Position numbers and translations under genes: made by a program. A stretch of 45,799 nt of DNA, taken from Clostridia bacterium (lineage in GTDB: Bacteria; Bacillota; Clostridia; Oscillospirales; CAG-272). Location: assembly GCA_017508425.1 (NCBI GenBank), contig JAFVYZ010000057.1, positions 1 to 45,799 of the forward strand. Direction: 5' to 3'. Under the pieces are notes generated by a model. The model searched no databases. It was not told where the DNA came from and saw only the letters and a program-made list of their open reading frames with translations. Shown in pieces: positions 31,594-40,432 of this stretch. Each line of letters opens with the position of its first letter. Position 1 is the stretch's first letter.

Positions 31594-34206
31594 TTATTTT
31601 GCTACGTAATTGTGATTGTAAAGCAATGCGCGGCCAAGAGACATACCGCCGTATGCGATCTCAATCGAAATGTACTCGTGCGTCGTATCTACGCTGCCGT
31701 CCGTGGGCAGATCGTTCGCACTGATAATACCGCCCTGCTGGTAACCGGGATACACGGCCTGGCTGTAGTTGGGCAAGCCTCTCTCAATATCATTGAAGAT
31801 AAAGGTCACGAAAGCAAATTCACCGTTTTGGTTCATCATGTGAGACTTTGTGACGGGGCTCGAGTAATTTGCCAACACGCCTTGAAGGATCATCGGTACC
31901 GTAATACCGCTCACACCGTATTTCGACAAATATGCCGTTTGACCGTTGTTCAAATTTTGCGTGGTATCGATCGTACCGGCAAAGGTGATCTTTTGGGCCT
32001 GGTCCATCGTATCGCCCGCTCTCATCGAATCGCTGGGTACCATCTCAAGACCCGCAGCACCGCACTTACCAAAGGTCATATCGCCAAAGGTCATGATCGA
32101 GGCCTCAGTCTCAATGCCGTTGGAGAAGCAGTTGTACACCGAGATATTGTCGATCGTGCTGTCGCCCACCGTGTGACGGAAGCGCAAGCCCACGTTAAAG
32201 CGGGAGGCGGTCAGGTTTCTCATTTCAACGTGATAAACCACATCGTAGTGCACGTCACCGATCTGAAGGCCTACGTTGTAGGAGCCCTGCGGACGGTAGC
32301 CGTTCACGTGGCCGCCAAAGTCCACGGGTGTATTGCCCACGACCTCAAGATCGTACACCTTCGCGCTGAACTGTCTGCCTGCAAGCTGCAACGGATCGTT
32401 GTGCTCGGGCATGATCTCGATCAGTGCGCCGATGACCGACACCTGGAAGTTTTGATTGTTGAGTGTATCCAGCTCCTCCTTGAGAACCACACGAAGCTGA
32501 GAAGCATCGATCTTATGATTGTTACCGTTCAGGTAAACGTTCTTGTTGATGGCTCGAATGGTGGAGCCAAATACCTCTTGCCAGGTCTGGTCGGCGGGAG
32601 CCTTCAGTGCGGCATCGGGTACCAAATCATAGCCATAGGCGTAGCTGCCGGCACCAACGGGCTTATCGGTCACCACAATGTTCACGATCTCACCGTTGTA
32701 AGAAGCGCTTTCCAGCAAGCCCTTGAGCTCGCCGTAGGTCGATACGTTATATCCGCTATTGACGTTGAAGGTGTAGGAAGCGGAAACCTCGTTACGGCTG
32801 CCCGAATCGGAGGATACGGTCACAGTCACGCGGCCCTGCTTCTTAAAGGTGATCTTGCCGTCGGCCCAAACAGCCACATCATCGCCCGTCGTGCCATCCG
32901 CATGCGTGAAGGTGTACTTCAGCGTTTGGCAAGCATTGGTGCCAATGGGGGTGCCGGCAAAGGGCAAGCGGTCTGCCAGGTTGGTGCCGGGATCGACCAT
33001 AGAAATGTTATAGATCAGGTTTTGACGCTCCGCAAAAACGGCAGGCAGCGTCACGGCCTCGGGGGGCACGATCACCTTCACGTTTACGGTTTTGGATACG
33101 TTCGTGCCGTTCAGGCTGACGCGCAGTACGGCATCGCCGTGGCCCACTGCCGCAAAGGAGCAGGTGTTGCCATTGGGCGTAAGCGTCACGAGGTTGCCAC
33201 CGGAGATCATCTCAAAGGTCACGCCACGGTCGGTAACAGCCTGCAGCTTTCCGTTGAGGACCTCAACGTCAAGCAGGGCGGTCGTCGCGCCGTTGCGGTC
33301 AACCGTCAATGCGTTTTGAGAAAGCACCAGCAGGAAGGTCTCCTCCTCCTCGCCTACGGTAAAGGTAAGCTCGTTACTCTCGATTGAGCCGCACACAGCC
33401 TGGACCTTTACGGTTTGGCCGTCCTCAGCGTCGGCATTGATCATCAGGATGTTCCCTGCAAGGGTCGCAAGGCTTGCGCCCTCCGTAATCTTCCACTCCA
33501 CCGTACCGATGGCGCCCGCAGGGCTGAGCGTTGACTGGAGCGTGGTGTAAGAGCCGCTCGGGATAAAGGACTTTGAAGCCGAGGCGGTCACACCCGTTAC
33601 GGGCACACTGACCGTTACGCGGACTACGTTGGAGGTCAGCTCCTTGTAGGTGGCCGAAAGCTCGATTACCGCACCGTTTGCGGCATCGGCATTGATGGTC
33701 AGCTTCGTGCCGACCAGCGTAGCGTACTCCGCGCCGCTCTTGATGGAAAGCACAGCATCATCGGCCGAAACAGCCTGTCCGTTTTCCTTGAGCGAGATCG
33801 TCACGGTCACGATCTCGTTGCGTTGTGCCGTTGCCTTATCCACCGAAATGGAGATGCTGTTTTCGGGGATCACGACCGTCACGGTGACCTCGTTGGATAC
33901 CATATCGTTCAGCTTGGCGACCACGGTAATGGTCGCGCCATTTGCAGCCGTCGAGGAAATAGTCAGCTTATTGCCGTCCAACGTGCCGTTCTCGGCACCT
34001 GCCGTGATCTCATACGTAGCAGCATCGGTGGCTGCCTCGCCCTTTTTGGTCGCGTGAACCGCACTGAACACAACGACCTCGTCGCGCTTTGCGGTCGTTT
34101 TATCCGCCGAAAGCTTGAGTGTTTCCTTGGGACCGCATGCTACAAGTGCCACCAACGTCAGTGACAGCACGCACACAAGGATTAGTGTGTTTCTTAACGT
34201 TTTCAT
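31594..34206 (-). CDS. Large Ig-like-repeat lipoprotein with a C-terminal beta-helix-like region
   Basis: This 870-residue protein starts MKTLRNTLILVCVLSLTLVA followed by LVACG, a lipoprotein signal with cleavage before Cys, so it should sit on the outer face of the membrane. Residues about 30-320 hold at least three bacterial Ig-like repeats of about 85 residues, each with a similar core (TLDGNKLTISSTAANGATI, ATLVGTKLTINADAANGAVI, ATLAGNILMINADAEDGQTV); two or three more diverged Ig-like units follow. From about 500 on, short repeating strands (VYLNGNNHKIDAS, VYDLEVVGN, STIDNISVYNCFSNGIETEA) suggest a right-handed beta-helix, as in carbohydrate-binding or adhesive surface proteins. AAGGAGG precedes the ATG. 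It is the last gene of the operon. The function is unknown. Confidence 0.85.
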   Translation of the reverse strand: MKTLRNTLILVCVLSLTLVALVACGPKETLKLSADKTTAKRDEVVVFSAVHATKKGEAATDAATYEITAGAENGTLDGNKLTISSTAANGATITVVAKLNDMVSNEVTVTVVIPENSISISVDKATAQRNEIVTVTISLKENGQAVSADDAVLSIKSGAEYATLVGTKLTINADAANGAVIELSATYKELTSNVVRVTVSVPVTGVTASASKSFIPSGSYTTLQSTLSPAGAIGTVEWKITEGASLATLAGNILMINADAEDGQTVKVQAVCGSIESNELTFTVGEEEETFLLVLSQNALTVDRNGATTALLDVEVLNGKLQAVTDRGVTFEMISGGNLVTLTPNGNTCSFAAVGHGDAVLRVSLNGTNVSKTVNVKVIVPPEAVTLPAVFAERQNLIYNISMVDPGTNLADRLPFAGTPIGTNACQTLKYTFTHADGTTGDDVAVWADGKITFKKQGRVTVTVSSDSGSRNEVSASYTFNVNSGYNVSTYGELKGLLESASYNGEIVNIVVTDKPVGAGSYAYGYDLVPDAALKAPADQTWQEVFGSTIRAINKNVYLNGNNHKIDASQLRVVLKEELDTLNNQNFQVSVIGALIEIMPEHNDPLQLAGRQFSAKVYDLEVVGNTPVDFGGHVNGYRPQGSYNVGLQIGDVHYDVVYHVEMRNLTASRFNVGLRFRHTVGDSTIDNISVYNCFSNGIETEASIMTFGDMTFGKCGAAGLEMVPSDSMRAGDTMDQAQKITFAGTIDTTQNLNNGQTAYLSKYGVSGITVPMILQGVLANYSSPVTKSHMMNQNGEFAFVTFIFNDIERGLPNYSQAVYPGYQQGGIISANDLPTDGSVDTTHEYISIEIAYGGMSLGRALLYNHNYVAK

Positions 34207-34238
34207 GAGTAAATTCCTCCTTAATATATCCACATCGC

Positions 34239-35159
34239 TTAAGAGAACCAAGCCAACCGGACCTCTACGTGCGAAATAGGATCTGTCACATTTCCTGCAT
34301 AAGCCTCAATCACCACAACGTCATTTCGCGTAAACGTAAGCACGCCCTCAGCATCCACCGAAGCGCCCTCACCCGAAATGATGCGGAAGTGAACCTCGGC
34401 ATCACCCAGCTGGGATTTGTCAACCACCAAAAAGTCTTTGAGTGCTACCGTTGCCGTAGAACAAATATATCCCGTACCGGACGGCACAATGCCCACAGCA
34501 CCCGTAAAGTCAAAGTACAAGGGCGGGGGTGCATTGGTAACCGTTACCGTGCAGGTATCCGTAAAGCCGCCATCCTTCGTGGTGACGGTGATCGTTGCCG
34601 TGCCGGCACCCACCGCAGTCACCTTGCCGATCGCACTGACCGTAACCACGGCAGGATCGCTGCTGGTATAAGTCACCGCCTTATTGAGCGCGGCGTAAGG
34701 GGTTACTACCGCCTGCAGGGTCTTACTTTCGCCGATCTTCAGCTCCAGTGTATCGGGCGAGAGCGTCACACCCGTGACACCGTCCGACTTTACACTGACG
34801 TAGAGCATATCGGTCTTATTGCCGTCAAGCGTCCTTACGATGATGATCGCCTGACCGGCACCAACGCCCGTCACGGCGCCCGAAGCATCCACGGTGCACA
34901 CTTTTTCATCAGAGGAGGTGTAGCTGACGCGCTTATCCGCCGCAAGCTCCGGCAGAACCTGCACGGACGTTGCCACGGTTTGTCCGGTGGTGATCGTCAG
35001 GACTGTATTTTCATCCAGCTCCTGTCCCTGATCATCCACAAAGAACACACGCTCCACCGCAATATGCTGATACGTGGAAAGAATGCGGCCCGCAAAGGCA
35101 ATGGTGATCAGTAACACGATCGGAAGAAAGATCAGGATCAAAATTACTGTTTTTTTCAT
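34239..35159 (-). CDS. Membrane-anchored protein with BIG2-type Ig-like domains
   Basis: This 306-residue protein begins with an uncleaved-looking N-terminal membrane helix (VILILIFLPIVLLITIAFAGRIL). Two BIG2 domains follow, at about 35-120 and 125-210, with their hallmarks: VSYTSSDEKVCTVDASGAVTG then VGAGQAIIIV, and AVTYTSSDPAVVTVSAIGKV then TAVGAGTATITV. The last 90 residues form another beta-rich domain (EVHFRIISGEGASVDAEGVL). It should face outside. It lies 9 bases after the permease gene and 32 before the lipoprotein gene, so all three are probably co-expressed. No ribosome binding site is obvious. It may act as a surface partner of the ABC transporter, but that is inference. Confidence 0.86.
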   Translation of the reverse strand: MKKTVILILIFLPIVLLITIAFAGRILSTYQHIAVERVFFVDDQGQELDENTVLTITTGQTVATSVQVLPELAADKRVSYTSSDEKVCTVDASGAVTGVGAGQAIIIVRTLDGNKTDMLYVSVKSDGVTGVTLSPDTLELKIGESKTLQAVVTPYAALNKAVTYTSSDPAVVTVSAIGKVTAVGAGTATITVTTKDGGFTDTCTVTVTNAPPPLYFDFTGAVGIVPSGTGYICSTATVALKDFLVVDKSQLGDAEVHFRIISGEGASVDAEGVLTFTRNDVVVIEAYAGNVTDPISHVEVRLAWFS

Positions 35160-35168
35160 AACAAAAAC

Positions 35169-36773
35169 TCACATTTCAATTTTGTCATACGCCAGGGCAA
35201 TGCGCAGGATCAGGTGCCATACGCGCCACACCGCAAAGGCGAACGCCCCCACGATCAAGAGCACATACGGCAATGCGGCATGCTTAGCGGAAGACTGTAA
35301 TATGATAAACAAGCCCATCACAAATCCAATCGCCAAGGCGATCACCAGCGCGAGCGGCGTGCTCTTGCTTGTGGTCGAAGATTCCTCGTCACCCTGCATG
35401 CTGACAGTGGGATTTTTGATATCCATATCGAGGCAAAGCGCAATATGACCCACAGCCGCAAACGCGATTGCAATGCTGCCGAGCACGATCTGCCACACGG
35501 GATAGCGGAAGCACGAGAAGACCGCCGTCACAAGCAGCGCCCCCAACGTAAAGATGGCGTTAAAGGTCAGCTTGGCAAAGACCTGCGTAAAATAACTAAC
35601 GGGAATGATCTTTGAGGTATGGAAGTTGGAGCTGTCACGGGAAATGGCCGATGCCGACGAAATATTCGAAAGCATCGCCATGATCGCCACGATCATCACG
35701 TGCGAGCCGGCGATCATATTCACGCCCGCTTGGTTGACGCTCGCCGTCAAAAGAAGACGGTCGTAGAAGAACACAATAAAGGGCATCAGCAGCGTGAACA
35801 GGAAATATTGAAAGACCTCGGAGGGCGCGCGGAAAATGCACACCGCCTCCTTTTTGATCAAGCTGATAAAGGGAATGTCGCGGCGGAAGTGATTGCGCTG
35901 CTTGGCCGCGCGCGTCGTGCGATTTTCGAGCTGCGGCATGGCGATCCTGAAATAAAAGGGACGAATCAGCAGGATCGTGCAGGTCGATAAAAGGGCGCAC
36001 AGCAAAATGAAAAGCGGAATGCGATACCAAAGCGAAAAGGAGATCATCGCCTCGGCCAGCTGGTAGTAAACCAAAATCTTGCCGCCAATGGCAAGCACGG
36101 CCTTATTCACGTCGGATACGATCTGCATCTGCTGCTCTACGATATCAAAGCTCTCCATCACCGAGGACAGCAACGAAATGTACGTCGTCAGGCAGATCGC
36201 AACCAAGCCCAAGAGCACCAAAATCGCCAGTGCCGCATGGCGCTTTAAGAAGGTCAGCACTCGCATCACGGGAATGCTGAGGAAGGACGCGATGATGATG
36301 GGAACGATGGGAAGCAAAAGCATGTACAACGGCATCGCACAATAATAGCTTGCCGGCATACCGCCAAAGATACCAAGGCACAAAAACACAGGGAAAAAGA
36401 GCACCGAATGGAAGGCCAGCTCCTTGATGTAGATCATAAGGACCTTGGAGATAAAGAACTGGTTGGGGGTGACGGGCAAGCAGATCAGCAATTCATTATC
36501 GCGGGATAAATACAGCGTGCTGATCACGTGGCCGATCGTAAACATCAGCGAAATACCCTGCATGATCAAGATCACCAAAGCGATCAGCTCGGCATTGATT
36601 GCAAAGCCAAGCAGGAAAATGCGGGGCAACGCAAGGAACAGCGCGGCAATGATGGCCGCGAGCAGGAGCAGCACCTTAAAGAGCGCCGCGCCCATTTTAC
36701 GCGGCGAGGCTGTCTTTAAAATGTCGGTCCGGTTGTCGATCTGCAAATGCAGTAGATTTAAGATCTTACGCAT
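35169..36773 (-). CDS. ABC-2-type exporter permease
   Basis: This 534-residue protein has about twelve hydrophobic spans, in two groups separated by a charged cytoplasmic loop near residues 285-310 (QLENRTTRAAKQRNHFRRD). It opens with a cytoplasmic segment (MRKILNLLHLQIDNRTDILK) and shows the LYLSRDNELLICLPVTPNQFFISKVLMIY motif seen in ABC-2-type 'putative ABC exporter' proteins. A long Ser/Thr stretch (GDEESSTTSKST) lies before the last spans. Its start overlaps the ATPase gene by eight bases, so the two form one transporter. The substrate is unknown; export of a lipid, peptide or surface polymer is possible. Confidence 0.85.
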   Translation of the reverse strand: MRKILNLLHLQIDNRTDILKTASPRKMGAALFKVLLLLAAIIAALFLALPRIFLLGFAINAELIALVILIMQGISLMFTIGHVISTLYLSRDNELLICLPVTPNQFFISKVLMIYIKELAFHSVLFFPVFLCLGIFGGMPASYYCAMPLYMLLLPIVPIIIASFLSIPVMRVLTFLKRHAALAILVLLGLVAICLTTYISLLSSVMESFDIVEQQMQIVSDVNKAVLAIGGKILVYYQLAEAMISFSLWYRIPLFILLCALLSTCTILLIRPFYFRIAMPQLENRTTRAAKQRNHFRRDIPFISLIKKEAVCIFRAPSEVFQYFLFTLLMPFIVFFYDRLLLTASVNQAGVNMIAGSHVMIVAIMAMLSNISSASAISRDSSNFHTSKIIPVSYFTQVFAKLTFNAIFTLGALLVTAVFSCFRYPVWQIVLGSIAIAFAAVGHIALCLDMDIKNPTVSMQGDEESSTTSKSTPLALVIALAIGFVMGLFIILQSSAKHAALPYVLLIVGAFAFAVWRVWHLILRIALAYDKIEM

Positions 36774-37506
36774 CGGCAGACCCTTCCTCGATCTCGCCGA
36801 TCACGCTCATGAAGATCTTTTCAAGCGAACGCCCCTGGGCACGAAGCTCCGCCAGATCATAAACGCCCTGCAGCTTACCCTTTTGGATAATACAGCAACG
36901 GTTGCAAAGATTTTCTACCACGTCAAGGATATGAGAGCTGAAAAACACCGTGTTGCCGGCCTTGGCGTGACGCTTCATCACCTTTTTAAGCTGATAAGCA
37001 CTCTGCGGATCAAGACCCGTAAGAGGCTCATCCAGCACCCAGAGCTTGGGGTTGTGGATCAAGGCACCGATCACAGAGATCTTTTGCTTCATACCGTGAG
37101 AATAGCTTTTAATGGGGTGGTCAAAGGCTTCCTTTAAATTAAAGATCTCCAAGAGATCCGCACAGCGCGCCGCCACGTCCTCGGAGGGCACGCCGTAGAG
37201 GTTTGCAATATGCGTGACGTACTCACGTCCCGTCAAGCGCTCAAACACCGCGTGGTTATCCGACACGTACCCGATCTGCATCTTGGCCTTCAACGGCTCA
37301 CTCTTAATGGAAATACCGTCAATGAGAATGTCACCCTGCTGAAAGGGGTGAATGCCGACCAGCGCCTTGATGGTCGTGCTCTTCCCCGCGCCGTTCGAGC
37401 CCAAAAATCCGTAGATCTCGCCCGCGCGCAGGGAGATGGAAAGATCCTCGACCGCATTGACGTCAGATCCGGCATAGCTTTTGGTCAAATTCTTAATTTC
37501 TAACAT
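36766..37506 (-). CDS. ABC transporter ATP-binding protein (ABC-2 exporter class)
   Basis: This 246-residue ATPase begins MLEIKNLTKSYAGSDVNAVE, with GGGAGGCTG upstream of the ATG at 37506; a longer frame to 37566 runs into the upstream gene. Walker A is GSNGAGKST, the Q loop lies in IGYVSDNHAVFERLTG, the signature is SHGMKQKISV, and Walker B is LWVLDEPLTGLDP, followed by the H-loop SSHIL. The signature has SHGMK where most ABC proteins have SGGQ or SGGM; YSHGMKQK-type signatures are common in ABC-2 exporters. It pairs with the overlapping permease gene. Confidence 0.94.
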   Translation of the reverse strand: MLEIKNLTKSYAGSDVNAVEDLSISLRAGEIYGFLGSNGAGKSTTIKALVGIHPFQQGDILIDGISIKSEPLKAKMQIGYVSDNHAVFERLTGREYVTHIANLYGVPSEDVAARCADLLEIFNLKEAFDHPIKSYSHGMKQKISVIGALIHNPKLWVLDEPLTGLDPQSAYQLKKVMKRHAKAGNTVFFSSHILDVVENLCNRCCIIQKGKLQGVYDLAELRAQGRSLEKIFMSVIGEIEEGSADA

Positions 37507-37520
37507 AAACAGCCTCCCTA

Positions 37521-38951
37521 TCAGTCCTGAAACTCGCGCGGACGTTTGCTTTTCTTTCCGCACCATTTCTCGAGAAGATCAATTTCCGCATTGCGCATTG
37601 CCAAGTGATCCTCCTCCACACGGTAGCAGAAGAAGGTGAAGCGGTAAAATACCAGACAAAGCACCAAAAAGGCCACGAAAATGATCGGCATAAGCAAAGG
37701 ATAAAAGGTATATGCACCAAGGGTAATATGCCAACCGCTCAAGGCGGAGATAAACGGCACAAAGCTCTTTGCCTTATCGAAATCAAACATAAAGAAGTAG
37801 TTGACCTCCTCGCCCGTATAATCCGAGAAAATGTTGAGAAGGCCGCCACCGATCGCGCAAAAGAAGAAGTAACAGCAAAAGCCAATGAACATATATTTGA
37901 GCGAGCGGCGCGTCAGGCGCGGGAACAAGCGCAAGGACATGGCCAGCACGGGAACCATCAACACCAAAGAGTGCTCAAATATGTAATGCAAATTCCAAAA
38001 GCCAAGCCCCGAGGTTGCAAAATCGGGCGAAAGGATCGCAATCAGGGTACCCGTGACGTTGACAATAAAGCAAAATTGGAAAAAGCGCTTCATCTTAAAG
38101 GGGATCGCCAGCATGTAGAAGAAGGCCGCCAAATTACAAAGCTGGATCGGCAAGCGGGGCAAGGAAAAGCCCATCAAATACAAGGAATTATAATGGAAGA
38201 ACAACACAAAGGTCAAAAACAGGCACACGTTGTAGCGATCCTCATAGCTTCGGAAGCGGAACACGCGGTAGATCGCAAGCGTTGCGACCGCCAGCACCAG
38301 CATCCAAAGCAGGTGTGCCACGCTGAAGGTCGAAATGCTGATCTTGGAATATCCGACCAAGGACTGCAGAACATACGCCGGCATGGTTACCAAGACCACA
38401 AACGGCAAAGCCAAAAGGAAGTGCATCCATTCCCCCGCATCGGTCACGCGGAACAAGTGACGCTCCTTGATCAGCAAGGAGAGCACAATGGCTATGGCCA
38501 GCGCAAGCTCCAATGCAAAATACACGGAGCGCAGCGTGGCAGGCATATAAAAGCCTCGGCCCGCGTCCTGCGCAAAGTAGGTCATAAACTTGTCAAAGTA
38601 TGCCGCGGAAAGCACCGAAAAGGGCAGGCACCACAGCCCCGCAAGATTGCGAAAGAGTCTGCTCTTGGTAAACACTGCCATCGGCAAAACCGAATAACAC
38701 GCAAAATAACCCCAACGAAGCACCGTAGAGAGCAGGTCCTGCGCCTCATAATACACCAAATCAAGCACGCCGCCGTTGATGACCAAGATGAACGCATCAT
38801 TGAGCATAAAGCGGAAGAACCCGATTGTCCCGAATGCCATCGTCAGGATTTTTAACGTTTTATAAAATGCCGTGTCTGAACGGCGGGCGACCAAGGTACA
38901 TAGTACCGTTGTGATCAGTGCCGCCGCAACAAGCGTAATTATCGTATACAT
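37521..38951 (-). CDS. Multi-pass membrane protein, YwaF/TMEM164-like
   Basis: This 476-residue protein has about ten to twelve membrane spans. The middle contains LPRLPIQLCNLAAFFYMLAIPFK, then TLIAILSPDFATSGLGFWNLHYIFEHSLVLMVPVLAM and LRLFPRLTRRSLKYMF, which resembles the YwaF (TIGR02206) family in the Leu-Pro-x-x-Leu-Cys-Asn and His-containing spans. The C-terminal 45 residues are cytoplasmic and charged (ending KKSKRPREFQD). It is the first gene of the five-gene operon, 14 bases before the ATPase. Family assignment is moderate; the biochemical role is unknown. TMEM164 relatives act on lipids in eukaryotes, which would fit a membrane-lipid role, but this is speculative. Confidence 0.75.
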   Translation of the reverse strand: MYTIITLVAAALITTVLCTLVARRSDTAFYKTLKILTMAFGTIGFFRFMLNDAFILVINGGVLDLVYYEAQDLLSTVLRWGYFACYSVLPMAVFTKSRLFRNLAGLWCLPFSVLSAAYFDKFMTYFAQDAGRGFYMPATLRSVYFALELALAIAIVLSLLIKERHLFRVTDAGEWMHFLLALPFVVLVTMPAYVLQSLVGYSKISISTFSVAHLLWMLVLAVATLAIYRVFRFRSYEDRYNVCLFLTFVLFFHYNSLYLMGFSLPRLPIQLCNLAAFFYMLAIPFKMKRFFQFCFIVNVTGTLIAILSPDFATSGLGFWNLHYIFEHSLVLMVPVLAMSLRLFPRLTRRSLKYMFIGFCCYFFFCAIGGGLLNIFSDYTGEEVNYFFMFDFDKAKSFVPFISALSGWHITLGAYTFYPLLMPIIFVAFLVLCLVFYRFTFFCYRVEEDHLAMRNAEIDLLEKWCGKKSKRPREFQD

Positions 38952-39009
38952 AGCTTTTCTCCTTTATGGGGGTTCACTCCCCCCCCTGCTATTGTTCCGC
39001 ACTGCACAC

Positions 39010-39038
39010 ATTATACCACAGTCGGTCAATTAAAACAA
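39010..39038 (-). promoter_or_regulatory. Promoter of the ABC/Ig-like operon
   Basis: On the minus strand TTGTTT (39038-39033) and TATAAT (39015-39010) are 17 bases apart. The leader to the first gene is about 50 bases. Confidence 0.72.
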
Positions 39039-39248
39039 TACCCCACTCGCAAAATTGTACACATTGCACAAACCCTGATACTTTTTATCTATTTCGTATG
39101 GGGACGCGCCCCAATAAATTTTGTGTACTTTATATATTTTTTAAGCAAAACCCTGAAACTTACCGTTCCTTGATACGCGCAAAACCGTCTTTTTTCGCAT
39201 CCAATCGACACGATTTTGGGACAAAAATACGCCTCAAAATAAAACCAC

Positions 39249-39278
39249 TTTACAAAAAACAGGAGCACGTGTTATAAT
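39249..39278 (+). promoter_or_regulatory. Promoter of the orphan small gene at 39310
   Basis: TTTACA (39249-39254) and TATAAT (39273-39278) are 18 bases apart, about 30 bases before the start codon. Confidence 0.75.
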
Positions 39279-39309
39279 AAATAAGAAGCAAAGAGCAAGG
39301 AGGCCGTGC

Positions 39310-39609
39310 ATGTACACAAGAAATATTGAGACCTTGACCGAGGCTGAGGTCGCGCTTTGCGAGCAAAACGGTTACGGGTATTTGGTCATGGACGATCGCG
39401 ATCAAGCCTTTGATTCGGTCAAGGCCGCCGAGGTGGACGAAGGGCTTGCCCGGGCACTGGACGAGGTCCTGCGCCAAAACAACCGAATCCTGTGGCCCGA
39501 TATCGTACGCTTGAAGGAGAAGCATGCGATCACAAACACCGCGCTTGCCTCCTTCGTGCTTCAACGCGGCATCCGCCTCACCACCACGCCGTTTTTTTGC
39601 ATCTGGTAA
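39310..39609 (+). CDS. Small soluble protein of unknown function
   Basis: This 99-residue protein has a full expression unit: a promoter, AAGGAGG 7 bases before the ATG, and a terminator starting at its stop. It is acidic in the first two thirds (NIETLTEAEVALCEQNGYG, VKAAEVDEGLARALDEVLRQ) and ends with a more hydrophobic stretch (NTALASFVLQRGIRLTTTPF). No membrane segment or known domain is evident. I do not recognise the family. Confidence 0.78.
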   Translation: MYTRNIETLTEAEVALCEQNGYGYLVMDDRDQAFDSVKAAEVDEGLARALDEVLRQNNRILWPDIVRLKEKHAITNTALASFVLQRGIRLTTTPFFCIW

Positions 39610-39641
39610 AAAATTCCCGAGAGAAGACTCTCGGGAATTTT
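39610..39641. terminator. Bidirectional terminator between the small gene and upp
   Basis: AAAATTCCCGAGAG and CTCTCGGGAATTTT-type arms form a strong stem with T-runs on both sides. It serves the plus-strand small gene and the minus-strand upp gene. Confidence 0.9.
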
Positions 39642-39651
39642 ATTTTTCACG

Positions 39652-40293
39652 TTATTTCGTACCAAACAAACGGTCGCCCGCGTCACCAAGCCCCGGCAGG
39701 ATATAGCCGTTCTCATTCAGGCACCGATCGAGCGTGGAAACGTAAACGTTCACGTCGGGATGCGCCTCGGCCACCTTGGCAATGCCCTCGGGCGCACCGA
39801 TGATGGCCATAAACTTGATGTGCTTACAGCCCTTCTCCTTCAGGAGCTGAATGGCATCGCACGCGCTGCCGCCCGTGGCAAGCATCGGATCTACCACCAG
39901 CACCAGCTTTTCCTCAATGCCCTCGGGCAATTTGCAGTAATAGGTCTCGGGTATGAGCGTCTCCTCATTACGGAACATTCCGATATGTCCGACCCTGGCC
40001 GAGGGGAACAACACGTGAATGCCGTTGACCATACCGAGGCCCGCACGCAGGATCGGCACGATCGCAATGGCATTGTCCGATACCACCGTTTGCTTGCAGG
40101 TCTCAAGCGGCGTTTTCACCTCGATCTCGGTGGTCGGCACGCCCTCCTTCAAGCTCTCATAGGTCATCAGGGTCGTGATCTCCTCCACCAGCTCACGAAA
40201 CTCCTTCATGCTCGTGCGCTCGTCACGCAAAATGGCGATCTTATGGCGGATCAGGGGATGGTCAAAAATAACAACGTTATCGTATTTTTTCAT
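39652..40293 (-). CDS. upp: Uracil phosphoribosyltransferase
   Basis: This enzyme salvages uracil by joining it to PRPP to give UMP. The 213-residue protein has the family's size and motifs: IFDHPLIRHKIAILRDERTS at the start, the IVPILRAGLGMVNG segment, the PRPP-binding loop VLVVDPMLATGGSA near residue 130, and the uracil-binding end ENGYILPGLGDAGDRLFGTK. It stands alone, with a promoter at 40337-40365 and AAAGGAGG upstream. Confidence 0.97.
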   Translation of the reverse strand: MKKYDNVVIFDHPLIRHKIAILRDERTSMKEFRELVEEITTLMTYESLKEGVPTTEIEVKTPLETCKQTVVSDNAIAIVPILRAGLGMVNGIHVLFPSARVGHIGMFRNEETLIPETYYCKLPEGIEEKLVLVVDPMLATGGSACDAIQLLKEKGCKHIKFMAIIGAPEGIAKVAEAHPDVNVYVSTLDRCLNENGYILPGLGDAGDRLFGTK

Positions 40294-40336
40294 CGTGTGC
40301 CTCCTTTTTTTGAGCCGCGCTCATTCCTTTTTCTTG

Positions 40337-40365
40337 ATTATAGCACCGCAAGCGCACAAAGTCAA
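40337..40365 (-). promoter_or_regulatory. Promoter of upp
   Basis: On the minus strand TTGACT (40365-40360) and TATAAT (40342-40337) are 17 bases apart. Confidence 0.82.
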
Positions 40366-40394
40366 TTCTTGTCGTAAAATTCCTTATTTTTGCA

Positions 40395-40431
40395 AAAAAG
40401 GAGCGCTCCTTTAAATGGAGAGCTCCTTTTT
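40395..40431 (-). terminator. Terminator of the 3-hydroxyacyl-CoA dehydrogenase gene
   Basis: AAAAAGGAGCGCTCC and GGAGAGCTCCTTTTT form a 15-base stem with one mismatch directly after the gene's stop on the minus strand. Confidence 0.87.
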
Positions 40432-40432
40432 A

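Larger units (their letters stand above)
38952..39309. other. Spacer between divergent genes with two promoters
   Basis: No gene is seen here. The spacer contains the minus-strand promoter of the ABC/Ig-like operon (39010-39038), a small GGGGG/CCCCC hairpin in its leader (38968-38983), a GGGGACGCGCCCC palindrome near 39102-39114, and the plus-strand promoter of the next small gene (39249-39278). The middle is AT-rich compared with the flanks. Confidence 0.7.

Noticed and set aside
31336..33387. A 683-codon open frame on the plus strand opposite the lipoprotein gene
   Set aside because: It runs through the AraC terminator and the opposite coding strand with no ribosome binding site. It is an artefact of the repetitive lipoprotein gene.
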